The position numbers were made by a program, and so were the translations under genes. A model generated the notes under the pieces. The model was not told the origin of the DNA, ran no database searches, and saw nothing but the letters and a program-made list of their open reading frames with translations. A DNA stretch of 64,000 nt. It comes from Loktanella sp. DSM 29012 (GTDB lineage Bacteria; Pseudomonadota; Alphaproteobacteria; Rhodobacterales; Rhodobacteraceae). Position 1 is the first letter of the stretch. The number at the start of each line of letters is the position of its first letter. Shown piece by piece: positions 20,141 to 28,040 of the stretch. The stretch lies in NCBI RefSeq assembly GCF_900110705.1, contig NZ_FOEJ01000003.1, positions 425,319 to 489,318 of the forward strand, read 5' to 3'.

Positions 20141-20170
20141 AAAACGCCCGGCGCATAGGACGCCGGGAGC
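20141..20170 (-). terminator. Intrinsic terminator of the lipoprotein gene
   Basis: Stem CCCGGCG/CGCCGGG (20147-20153 and 20161-20167) with a seven-base loop. On the minus strand it is followed by CGTTTTTAG, a good T run. It also lies just after the stop of the plus-strand pseudouridine synthase and may serve both. Confidence 0.75.
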
Positions 20171-20207
20171 TTTGATAGAAAATGGTGCCACCTGCGGTGG
20201 CTGACTA

Positions 20208-20855
20208 TCAGTTCTCGCCGAAGACCAGAAATTCCGCGTCGATGGCACGACCGTTGCGCGTAATGCCTGCGTCCTCGTCAACACCGGCAATCGCTCGGAT
20301 CGTATCGGGTGTCTTTGCAGCGGATGGAATCGTGCCACCGAACTTACCATCGACCGTCCCACGCAGCACGAATGTGCCGTCGCTGTCGGTGCGCAGCGTT
20401 CCGTCATAGGTGGTGGCAAAGTTGTTGGGCGCGCCACGTCCGATGGATGACCCACGGCGACCCAGTTGGATGTCACCATCCACGTCAAAGAAACGGCCCG
20501 TCCTGGGGTTGGCCCCCACGACACCGAACAGGTTCGTCACATCACCCGTTACCGTGCCGCGACTGAAATTGGCGGTGATGTCGGCATCGCCGACGATGGT
20601 CAGATCATCCGAGGTCCGGTTCACATTGTTCTCGACAAAGAACCCGCCAGCCCCCTTGAATGATGCGCTGCCGCTGGTCGGCATGGCCGTAAATTGGGTC
20701 GGCGCAATCGTGTCCAGCCGGTCTGACAATACCTCGAACTGATCGGCCTTGCCCACGACGAAATCGCGGTCGACGGTCACACCGCCACCGCCGCCACAGG
20801 CGGACAAAAGGGCGCTCAGACCCAGACAGGTTGCAGCAGTAACGATACGTGGCAT
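20208..20855 (-). CDS. Surface lipoprotein, transferrin-binding-protein B-like beta-barrel domain (tentative)
   Basis: Signal peptide MPRIVTAATCLGLSALLSAC with lipobox, then a GGGGG linker, 215 residues in all. The body is glycine- and threonine-rich with alternating strands, e.g. GSASFKGAGGFFVE, VTGDVTNLFGVV and DGTFVLRGTVDGKFGGTIP, a pattern like the eight-stranded TbpB/Slam-dependent lipoprotein barrel. The final AEFLVFGEN fits a closing strand. No known ligand-binding motif is visible. Start is the ATG at 20855, preceded by GGGGGGATCT; the longer frame is not signal-like. Function unknown; family placement is from pattern only. Confidence 0.65.
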   Translation of the reverse strand: MPRIVTAATCLGLSALLSACGGGGGVTVDRDFVVGKADQFEVLSDRLDTIAPTQFTAMPTSGSASFKGAGGFFVENNVNRTSDDLTIVGDADITANFSRGTVTGDVTNLFGVVGANPRTGRFFDVDGDIQLGRRGSSIGRGAPNNFATTYDGTLRTDSDGTFVLRGTVDGKFGGTIPSAAKTPDTIRAIAGVDEDAGITRNGRAIDAEFLVFGEN

Positions 20856-20982
20856 GAGATCCCCCCACAGTTGAATTTGGCTATCACTACTGCGCCGCTC
20901 AGGCGCGGCAAAGATTCGTTTTGCACCGCCAAAACATCCGCAGACGCGGCGACAAAATTGCCGCAGCGGGCGCAAACGCAAA

Positions 20983-21008
20983 CGCCCGGCACCTTGCGGC
21001 ACCGGGCG
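20983..21008 (-). terminator. Terminator hairpin of pntAB
   Basis: Eleven-pair stem (two G-U pairs in RNA) closed by a GCAA tetraloop on the minus strand, 28 bases after the pntB stop. Followed by GTTTGCGTTTGC, a weak T-rich tail. Confidence 0.65.
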
Positions 21009-21036
21009 TATATTCCAGTCAAACTGGTGGTTTCGC

Positions 21037-22485
21037 TCAGTCGATCTTGGGCAACAGCGCCTCAAGCGATTGTTTCGCGTCACCGTAGAACATCCGCGTA
21101 TTGTCCTTGAAGAACAGCGGGTTTTCGATCCCGGAATAGCCGGTCCCCTGCCCGCGCTTGGACACGAATACCTGTTTCGCCTTCCAGCATTCCAGCACCG
21201 GCATCCCGGCGATAGGGCTGTTGGGATCGTCCTGTGCAGCCGGGTTCACGATGTCGTTCGACCCGATCACGATGGCCACGTCGGTGTTGGGGAAATCATC
21301 GTTGATCTCGTCCATTTCCATGACGATGTCATAGGGCACCTTGGCCTCGGCCAGCAGCACGTTCATGTGGCCGGGCAGTCGCCCTGCCACGGGGTGAATG
21401 GCAAACCGGACGTTCTTGCCCTGCGCGCGCAGCTTGGTCACCAGCTGGCTGACCGCCTGCTGTGCCTGCGCCACCGCCATACCGTAGCCGGGAATGATGA
21501 TGACGCTGTCCGCCTCGTTCAGAGCGGTGGCGACACCGTCCGCATCAATGGCGACCTGTTCCCCCTCGACCGCCATCTGTTCACCCGCAGGCCCGCCAAA
21601 GCCGCCCAGGATCACGCTGACGAACGACCGGTTCATCGCCTTGCACATGATGTAGGACAGGATCGCACCGGACGAACCGACCAGCGCGCCGACCACGATC
21701 AGCAGATCGTTGCCAAGGCTGAAACCGATCGCGGCAGCCGCCCACCCGGAATAGCTGTTCAGCATCGAGACAACGACCGGCATGTCAGCACCACCGATGC
21801 CCATGATCAGGTGATACCCGATGAACAGCGCGGCCAGCGTCATGATGAACAGCGGGAAAAACCCGCCCGTGTTGAAATACCAGATCAGGCAGAGCAACGA
21901 CAAACCCGCAGCCCCGGCGTTCAGCATGTGACCGCCCGGCAGTTTGGCCGCCGCCGTATTCACACGGCCCGCCAGCTTGCCATACGCGATCACCGACCCG
22001 GTAAAGGTCACGGCACCGATGAACACGCCCAAGAACAGCTCGACCCGCAGGATGTTCATCTCGGTCACGGTCTTTTTCAGCAATAGCCCGGCAAAGACCC
22101 CCTGAGAGCTGCGGTCGAAATCAGGACCGCTGGTTGCCACGAGTTCGATCAGCCGCGCGATTTCGATATGGGCGATGTAGCCCACGATCACCGCCGCCAG
22201 ACCGACCAGCGAATGCATCGCTGCGACCAGTTCGGGCATCTGCGTCATCTGCACCTTGGTCGCCAGCTGATAGCCGATCAGACCACCGCCGATGATCATC
22301 AACACCGACAGCAACCAATAGCCGCTACCGGGTCCGATCAATGTCGCCGCAACCGCCAGCGCCATGCCGACGATACCGTACCAGACCGCGCGTTTGGCAC
22401 TTTCCTGGCCGGACAGACCGCCCAGCGACAGGATGAAGAGAATGGCTGCGACCACATAGGCCGCTGTTGTGAAACCGAATTCCAT
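21037..22485 (-). CDS. pntB: NAD(P) transhydrogenase subunit beta
   Basis: Proton-translocating transhydrogenase, passing hydride from NADH to NADP at the expense of the proton gradient. PntB has an N-terminal membrane domain ([26 protein letters not shown] and about eight more helices) and a C-terminal NADP-binding domain with [37 protein letters not shown] and [15 protein letters not shown]. It ends with [14 protein letters not shown], which is strictly typical. 482 residues. Fourteen bases separate it from pntA, so the two form one operon. Confidence 0.97.
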   Translation of the reverse strand: MEFGFTTAAYVVAAILFILSLGGLSGQESAKRAVWYGIVGMALAVAATLIGPGSGYWLLSVLMIIGGGLIGYQLATKVQMTQMPELVAAMHSLVGLAAVIVGYIAHIEIARLIELVATSGPDFDRSSQGVFAGLLLKKTVTEMNILRVELFLGVFIGAVTFTGSVIAYGKLAGRVNTAAAKLPGGHMLNAGAAGLSLLCLIWYFNTGGFFPLFIMTLAALFIGYHLIMGIGGADMPVVVSMLNSYSGWAAAAIGFSLGNDLLIVVGALVGSSGAILSYIMCKAMNRSFVSVILGGFGGPAGEQMAVEGEQVAIDADGVATALNEADSVIIIPGYGMAVAQAQQAVSQLVTKLRAQGKNVRFAIHPVAGRLPGHMNVLLAEAKVPYDIVMEMDEINDDFPNTDVAIVIGSNDIVNPAAQDDPNSPIAGMPVLECWKAKQVFVSKRGQGTGYSGIENPLFFKDNTRMFYGDAKQSLEALLPKID

Positions 22486-22499
22486 GTCTGTTTACCCCC

Positions 22500-24074
22500 T
22501 CAGGACTTCTGGAACATGGCGAGCATGCGCCGTGTGACGAGGAAGCCCCCGAAGATGTTGATACCTGTCATGAACACCGCAAGTGCTGCGAGGATGACAA
22601 CCAGCCATGACCCCGATCCGATCTGGGTCAGCGCGCCCAGAATGATGATCGACGAAATCGCATTGGTGACGGCCATCAGTGGTGTGTGCAGCGAATGCGC
22701 GACACCCCAGATCACCTGGAACCCGACGAAAACAGCCAGCACGAACACGATGAAATGCTGCATGAAACTGGCGGGTGCCACCAGACCGACCAGCAGCAAC
22801 AACGCGCCACCAATGGTCAGCAGACCGACCTGCGTCTTGGTCTCTTTCTTGAACGCGGCCACTTCCTTGGCGCGTTTTTCCTCGGGCGTCAGTTCCTTGG
22901 CCGCGGGCTTTTTCGGCTGGGCGGCAATGGCTGCGACCTTGGGCTTGGGTGGCGGGAACGTCACCTCGCCTGCATGGGTGGCCGTGGCCCCCCGGATCAC
23001 GTCGTCATCCATGTTGTGATTGATCTGGCCGTCCTTGTCGGGGGTCAGATCGGACAGCATATGCCGCACGTTCGTGGCATACAGCAGCGAGGATTGCGTC
23101 GCCATCCGGGACGGAAAATCGGTGTAACCCACGATGGTCACGCCATTTTCGGTGACGATCTTTTCGTCCATCACGGTCAGTTTGCAGTTGCCGCCACGTT
23201 CGGCGGCCAGGTCGATGATGACCGATCCCGGCTTCATCGCCTTGACCATGTCCTCGGTCCACAGTTCCGGCGCGTCGCGACCGGGGATCAGGGCGGTGGT
23301 GATGACGATGTCGATATCGGGTGCAATCTCGCGGAACTTGGCCAGCTGGGCTGCGGCAAATTCCGGGCTGGACACGGCGGCGTAACCGCCCGTTGCGGAC
23401 CCGTCCTGCTGTTCCTCTTCGAAATCGAGGAATACGAACTCTGCCCCCATGGATTCGACCTGTTCGGCCACCTCGGGGCGCACGTCGAATGCATAGGTGA
23501 TCGCACCCAGCGAGGTGGACGTGCCGATCGCGGCCAAGCCTGCAACACCGGCACCGACGACCAGCACCTTGGCCGGTGGCACCTTGCCGGCGGCCGTCAC
23601 CTGCCCGGTAAAGAATCGGCCAAAGTTGTTGCCCGCCTCGATCACGGCACGGTAGCCCGCGATGTTTGCCATCGACGACAGGGCGTCCATTTTCTGCGCG
23701 CGGCTGATGCGTGGCACCATATCCATCGCGATGACGGTGGCACCCTGATCGTTGGCGGCCTTCATCAGGTCTTCGTTCTGACCGGGATAGAAGAACGAGA
23801 TCAGCGTCTGGCCCTGCCGCAGCATCTGGACCTCGGCCTGTGATGGCGGGCGCACCTTGGCGACCACGTCGGCCTGTTCGAACAGCGCCTTGGCATCGTC
23901 GACAACGGTCACATCTGCCGCGCGATAGGCGTCGTCGGTAAATCCGGCCGCATTGCCTGCGCCGGATTGAACCAGACATTCATGACCGAGTTTCTGCAAA
24001 TCCCGGGCCGAGGCGGGCGTCATGGCCACGCGGGCCTCGCCCTTGTACGTTTCTGTTGGTGCGCCGATTTTCAC
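22500..24074 (-). CDS. pntA: NAD(P) transhydrogenase subunit alpha
   Basis: Alpha subunit with an N-terminal NAD-binding domain related to alanine dehydrogenase ([60 protein letters not shown]) and a C-terminal part with membrane helices ([30 protein letters not shown]). A proline/lysine/alanine-rich linker lies near residues 370-400. At 524 residues it is the fused alpha form, not the split alpha1/alpha2 form of Rhodospirillum. The upstream 79 bases (24075-24153) hold its promoter region with no site I can name. Confidence 0.97.
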   Translation of the reverse strand: MKIGAPTETYKGEARVAMTPASARDLQKLGHECLVQSGAGNAAGFTDDAYRAADVTVVDDAKALFEQADVVAKVRPPSQAEVQMLRQGQTLISFFYPGQNEDLMKAANDQGATVIAMDMVPRISRAQKMDALSSMANIAGYRAVIEAGNNFGRFFTGQVTAAGKVPPAKVLVVGAGVAGLAAIGTSTSLGAITYAFDVRPEVAEQVESMGAEFVFLDFEEEQQDGSATGGYAAVSSPEFAAAQLAKFREIAPDIDIVITTALIPGRDAPELWTEDMVKAMKPGSVIIDLAAERGGNCKLTVMDEKIVTENGVTIVGYTDFPSRMATQSSLLYATNVRHMLSDLTPDKDGQINHNMDDDVIRGATATHAGEVTFPPPKPKVAAIAAQPKKPAAKELTPEEKRAKEVAAFKKETKTQVGLLTIGGALLLLVGLVAPASFMQHFIVFVLAVFVGFQVIWGVAHSLHTPLMAVTNAISSIIILGALTQIGSGSWLVVILAALAVFMTGINIFGGFLVTRRMLAMFQKS

Positions 24075-24153
24075 GGATCGAAGTCCCCCATTTTTGATCG
24101 CGCCAGTGTTAGACCGCGCAATAATATTTCACAAGCCGCCGATGGCGGTAACA

Positions 24154-24597
24154 TCAAAGCCAACGTCTGGTCCTTTGCACGTAATGTGCAAAGGCTGTGC
24201 CGAATGCAGCGCGCAAGCGTGCTTCTTCGGCAACGATGAAATGCCGCGCAATCCACCAGATGAACACCGGCACAAGCAGCAGGCCCAAGGGTGCCTGCCA
24301 ACGCAGGCACAATCCCACCAGGACAATGGCGTCGGCCAAATAGATCGGGTTGCGTGACCAGGCAAAGATCCCGTGACTGACCAGCGCGCTGGGTTCACGG
24401 TGCGGAATGACGGTCGTATGCCTGCGCGCCATGGTCACGACGGCAATCGCCATCATCACGACGCCCAGCACGATCAATGCAGTCCCGATCCCGACCGTGA
24501 CGGCGGTGCCCGCCGTCCAGATGCCGCGGCTGAGCCAGACACCCAATGCGCAGAACGCCAGCCAGACCGGCGGTAGGTCGATGCGTTTCATCTGCAT
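24154..24597 (-). CDS. Isoprenylcysteine methyltransferase-like (ICMT/PEMT) membrane protein
   Basis: 147 residues with four hydrophobic segments. The signature is HGIFAWSRNPIYLADAIVLVG, the conserved phospholipid methyltransferase/ICMT motif, followed by EEARLRAAFGTAFAHYVQRTRRW with the Glu-Glu pair near the SAM site. Members methylate a small membrane-bound substrate with S-adenosylmethionine; the substrate here is not known. AAGGAG lies three bases before the ATG at 24597 and nine before the ATG at 24591, so either could be used. It lies upstream of pntA on the same strand but is probably unrelated. Confidence 0.8.
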   Translation of the reverse strand: MQMKRIDLPPVWLAFCALGVWLSRGIWTAGTAVTVGIGTALIVLGVVMMAIAVVTMARRHTTVIPHREPSALVSHGIFAWSRNPIYLADAIVLVGLCLRWQAPLGLLLVPVFIWWIARHFIVAEEARLRAAFGTAFAHYVQRTRRWL

Positions 24598-24654
24598 ACA
24601 CTCCTTGTCCCCGCTGCATCAAACCGTAGGCTGCGGACAAACGAAAGGACGATT

Positions 24655-25416
24655 ATGGAACATCTGGGCAAACATGCGCTGGTCACGGGCGGCGGCAGCG
24701 GCATCGGACGCGATATCGCGATCGCGCTGGCCGATGCCGGGGCCAACGTCACGATCACTGGCCGCAGACTGGACGTGCTGCAGGCAGCCGCCGCCGATCA
24801 TCCAAGGTTGCACCCGCTGCAAATGGATGTAGGCGACGAATCCGCGGTAAGAGACGGGATTGCTGCGGCCGCAGCAGACCGGGGCCCGGTGCAGATCTGC
24901 ATCGCCAACGCAGGTATCGCCGAGGGTGGCACATTCGCTAAAACCTCGCTCGCGACATGGCGGCGCACAATGACCACGAATCTCGACGGGGTGTTCCTGA
25001 CGTTCCAGGCCGCACTCGAATCACTGCCCGATGACATGACGGGCCGGATGATCGTCGTCAGTTCCATCGCAGGGGTGCGCGGCCTGAAAAACGCGGTCCC
25101 CTACACCGTATCGAAACACGCCGTGATCGGCCTGATCCGGGGGCTGTCAGAGGAATACCTGCACAAACGCCCGGTGACCTTCAACGCGCTCTGCCCGGGC
25201 TATGTCGACACCGATATCGTGCAGTCGCAGCTGCCGGGCCTGATGCGCAAGTTCGACGTGGACAAGGCAGGCGCCGCGGCACTGGTCGCCAGGGCTAACC
25301 GCAGCAAGCAACTCCTGGATGTTGCCGAAACAACAGCAGCCATGATGTGGCTGTGTTCGGACGGCGCGCGCAGTGTCAACGGCCAGACAATCGAGATATC
25401 GGGGGGGCAGGTCTGA
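24655..25416 (+). CDS. Short-chain dehydrogenase/reductase
   Basis: Classical SDR of 253 residues. Cofactor loop TGGGSGIG (residues 11-18), NAG at 85-87, catalytic Ser at 136-137 (VVSSIAG), Tyr150 and Lys154 (YTVSK). The acidic/basic pattern after strand two (TGRRLD) suggests NADP preference. The C-terminal NGQTIEISGGQV is typical of 3-hydroxyacyl and 3-oxoacyl reductases. It is followed by kynU in the same direction, 61 bases later, across a tandem palindrome, so a role next to tryptophan breakdown is possible but unproven. AAAGGA lies before the start. Confidence 0.88.
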   Translation: MEHLGKHALVTGGGSGIGRDIAIALADAGANVTITGRRLDVLQAAAADHPRLHPLQMDVGDESAVRDGIAAAAADRGPVQICIANAGIAEGGTFAKTSLATWRRTMTTNLDGVFLTFQAALESLPDDMTGRMIVVSSIAGVRGLKNAVPYTVSKHAVIGLIRGLSEEYLHKRPVTFNALCPGYVDTDIVQSQLPGLMRKFDVDKAGAAALVARANRSKQLLDVAETTAAMMWLCSDGARSVNGQTIEISGGQV

Positions 25417-25418
25417 TG

Positions 25419-25468
25419 CCGGATTTTCGCGAAAATCCGGACTGGGCCAAATTTTCGCGAAAGTTTGG
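25419..25468. repeat. Tandem palindrome pair with TTTTCGCGAAAA core, copy 2
   Basis: Two 22-base palindromes, 25419-25440 (perfect, arms CCGGATTTT/AAAATCCGG) and 25447-25468 (one mismatch that is G-U in RNA), again six bases apart. The last arm ends in TTTGG, joining directly to the GGAGG ribosome site of kynU (25467-25471), so folding would partly hide that site. Confidence 0.75.
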
Positions 25469-25477
25469 AGGCGCGGC

Positions 25478-26668
25478 ATGACCGATTTTGCAAAAACCAA
25501 GGACCTGTTCCATTTGCCGGAGGGGATGATCTACCTGGACGGCAATTCACTGGGTCCGCTGCCCAAGGCAACCCCGGCGCGTGTGGCCCGCACGCTGACC
25601 GATGAATGGGGCGAGATGGTCATCACGGGCTGGAACCGTGCGGGCTGGATGGCCCAGCCAATGGACCTGGGAGACCGGATCGGGCGGCTGATCGGCGCCG
25701 AAGAAGGTCACGTCACCGTCGGCGATACGCTGTCGGTCAAGGTGTTTCAGGCACTGGCCGCGGCACTGGCGATGACCGACCGCAAGGTCATCCTGTCCGA
25801 CAGCGGCAATTTTCCCTCCGACCTCTACATGGCCGAGGGGCTGATCGCGGCACTGGGCGGCGGGTTGGAGCTACGCGTCGTCGACCCCGAGGACGTCGCG
25901 AATGCCCTGAGCGAAGAGGTCGCGGTGCTGATGCTGACGCAGGTCGATTACCGCACCGGACGGCTGCACGACATGGCGAGGCTGACGGCACAGGCACGGA
26001 CGCTGGGCATCGTCACGATCTGGGATCTTGCGCATTCAGCCGGTGCCATGGATGTCGATGTGGCGGGCTGCGGTGCCGATTTCGCGGTCGGCTGCACGTA
26101 CAAATACCTCAATGGTGGACCCGGTGCGCCGGCGTTCATTTATGTCGCGCCAAGGCACGCCGAAACCGCAAGGCCAATTCTGGCCGGCTGGCTGGGCCAT
26201 GCGGCCCCGTTCGCGTTCGAACAGGGCTACCGCCCGGGTGATGGCGTGGCACGGATGCGGGTCGGCACACCGCCCGTGATCCAGATGGCGGCACTCGAGG
26301 CGTCCATGGACATCTGGGACACGATCGACATGGCCGACATCCGCGCGGCCTCCATGGCGCTGTGCGACAGGTTCATTGCAGGGGTCGAGGCCGCCTGCCC
26401 CGACCTGACGCTGGCGTCGCCGCGCGACGCGGCACGGCGCGGATCACAGGTATCGTTTCGTCATCCGCAGGGTTACGCCGCGATGCAGGCCTGTATCGCG
26501 CATGGTGTGGTCGGCGATTTCCGCGCCCCCGATATCATGCGGTTCGGCTTCACGCCGCTGTTCATCGACGCAGGCGACGTGGATGCGGCAGTGGACGTGA
26601 TTGCGCAGGTTATGACAGACCGACTGTGGGACGACCCGCAATTTCACGCCAAGGCTGCCGTTACATAA
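25478..26668 (+). CDS. kynU: Kynureninase
   Basis: PLP enzyme that cleaves kynurenine to anthranilate and alanine in tryptophan breakdown. Motifs: IYLDGNSLGPLPK, the substrate-side WNRAGWM, DSGNFPSDLYMAEGL, DLAHSAGAMDV (cofactor Asp) and the Schiff-base lysine Lys209 in CTYKYLNGGPGAP. 396 residues. Start is the ATG at 25478 behind GGAGG; the open frame continues upstream into the palindromes but is not family-like. No kynA or kynB lies within the window, so the rest of the pathway must be elsewhere. Confidence 0.95.
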   Translation: MTDFAKTKDLFHLPEGMIYLDGNSLGPLPKATPARVARTLTDEWGEMVITGWNRAGWMAQPMDLGDRIGRLIGAEEGHVTVGDTLSVKVFQALAAALAMTDRKVILSDSGNFPSDLYMAEGLIAALGGGLELRVVDPEDVANALSEEVAVLMLTQVDYRTGRLHDMARLTAQARTLGIVTIWDLAHSAGAMDVDVAGCGADFAVGCTYKYLNGGPGAPAFIYVAPRHAETARPILAGWLGHAAPFAFEQGYRPGDGVARMRVGTPPVIQMAALEASMDIWDTIDMADIRAASMALCDRFIAGVEAACPDLTLASPRDAARRGSQVSFRHPQGYAAMQACIAHGVVGDFRAPDIMRFGFTPLFIDAGDVDAAVDVIAQVMTDRLWDDPQFHAKAAVT

Positions 26669-26678
26669 CGAAATCAAC

Positions 26679-26860
26679 ATGTTTCGCATGCGAAACATAA
26701 TATGTCATTTGAGGGTTAAATCTTCATCTAGATGAAAATGCACTGAATATCGCAGTGCATGTCACGCGAAATGCCGTAGCTGCAGGCGCGCCAATCGCTT
26801 GCTTTTCAAGGTTTCGTTCACGCAGTTGAAGCCAACCTTGATGCAGGCGATTGGCGCTGT
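26679..26860. promoter_or_regulatory. Convergent intergenic region packed with palindromes (terminators or small RNA)
   Basis: Between kynU and the secretion operon. Four inverted repeats follow one another: a perfect 20-base palindrome with half-site ATGTTTCGCA (26679-26698), TTCATCTAGATGAA (26723-26736), stem ATGCACTG/CAGTGCAT (26738-26760), and a long hairpin whose arms are GCGCCAATCGC (26788-26798) and GCGATTGGCGC (26847-26857), with an inner stem TCAAGGTT/AACCTTGA. Termination in both directions is the simplest reading. Confidence 0.55.
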
Positions 26861-26870
26861 GGGCCGCGTC

Positions 26871-28040
26871 CTAGCGTTCGTGCAGTGCCTCTGACGACCG
26901 ATACAGCGGCTTGGTCAGGTAGCTGAGGATCGTTTTCTCGCCCGTGTGCAGTTCGACCGTGGCCATCAGGCCCGGGCGCATTTCGATGCGCGACTGACGC
27001 ACGCCCAGATTTTCCTGATCCACACGCAGGATGACCCGGTAGTGGGCGTCGCCCTCGGGGCGGCGTTCGTCCTTGAACGTATCGGCGCTGACGGTCTGCA
27101 CCGTCCCCTTGAGCGAGCCGTAGATCGTGTAGTCATAGGCGGTCAGTTTCACGGTGGCGTCCTGCCCCGTGGTCACGCCGGAAATATCCTGCGGTTTCAC
27201 GCGCGCCTCGACATAGAGCGCGTCATCCAGCGGGATGATCTGAAAAATTTCCTCGCCCGGACGGATGACACCGCCGATGGTGGTGACGGCCATGTTGTTG
27301 ACCACACCGCGCATCGGCGCGCGGATCACGGTCCGGTCCAGCTGGTCGCGGGCAATCTTGATGTTCTGTTCCAGCTGCGACAGCGTTTGCAGCGTTTCGG
27401 TATATTCGGTGGCACGGGCCAGATCGGCCCCGGTGACCACCTCGTTGTACTTGATTTCAGCGTCGGCAAAGGCCTTGCGCACCCGTGTGGTTTCGATCAG
27501 CGACACGATTTCGCGCGACAGCATGTCCTCCATCAGGGCCAGTTCATTGCCGGTTTCGTCCATGACGCGGCGCGCGCCGTCAACCTTGGACGCGTAATCG
27601 GCCTGACGCGCGGCCAGCAGGGCGCGTTCCGATTGCAAAATGCCGGGGCTGGCCTCGGCGATGTCGGCGGGGACCTCGAAATCGAACAGGCCCGCGATTT
27701 CGGCCTCCAGCCGCAGGCGGCGGATCGTGGCGGCGTTGATCTGTTCGGACAGGTCCTGCACGGCCGAGACGAATTGCGTGCCTTCCAGCCGGGCGAGGAC
27801 ATCGCCCTCTTCGACGGTATCGCCCTCGGAGACAAAGAGTTCGGCTAGGATGCCGCCCTCAAAGTTCTGGATGATCTGCGGGCGCGATGCACTGACCACC
27901 TCGCCCTCGGCGCGGACAAGCTCATCGACCCAGGCGAATTTGGCCCAGCCGATAAAGATGATGACGGTGGCCGCAACCAGCCAGATGATCAGGCTGGGAC
28001 CGCGGGAGGCCCCCTGAAATTCGGTATCCGCAACGGCCAT
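26871..28040 (-). CDS. Type I secretion membrane fusion protein (HlyD family)
   Basis: Periplasmic adaptor linking the ABC exporter to the outer-membrane channel. One N-terminal membrane helix (PSLIIWLVAATVIIFIGWAKFAW), then the lipoyl-like half GEVVSASRPQIIQNFEGGILAELFVSEGDTVEEGDVLARL, a long helical hairpin, and the returning half VIRAPMRGVVNNMAVTTIGGVIRPGEEIFQIIP. The C-terminus GLMATVELHTGEKTILSYLTKPLYRSSEALHER is typical of HlyD/LapC. ATG 28040 follows AAGGAGG at the right distance and overlaps the exporter stop by one base; a GTG at 28043 is the alternative. 389 residues. Confidence 0.93.
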   Translation of the reverse strand: MAVADTEFQGASRGPSLIIWLVAATVIIFIGWAKFAWVDELVRAEGEVVSASRPQIIQNFEGGILAELFVSEGDTVEEGDVLARLEGTQFVSAVQDLSEQINAATIRRLRLEAEIAGLFDFEVPADIAEASPGILQSERALLAARQADYASKVDGARRVMDETGNELALMEDMLSREIVSLIETTRVRKAFADAEIKYNEVVTGADLARATEYTETLQTLSQLEQNIKIARDQLDRTVIRAPMRGVVNNMAVTTIGGVIRPGEEIFQIIPLDDALYVEARVKPQDISGVTTGQDATVKLTAYDYTIYGSLKGTVQTVSADTFKDERRPEGDAHYRVILRVDQENLGVRQSRIEMRPGLMATVELHTGEKTILSYLTKPLYRSSEALHER

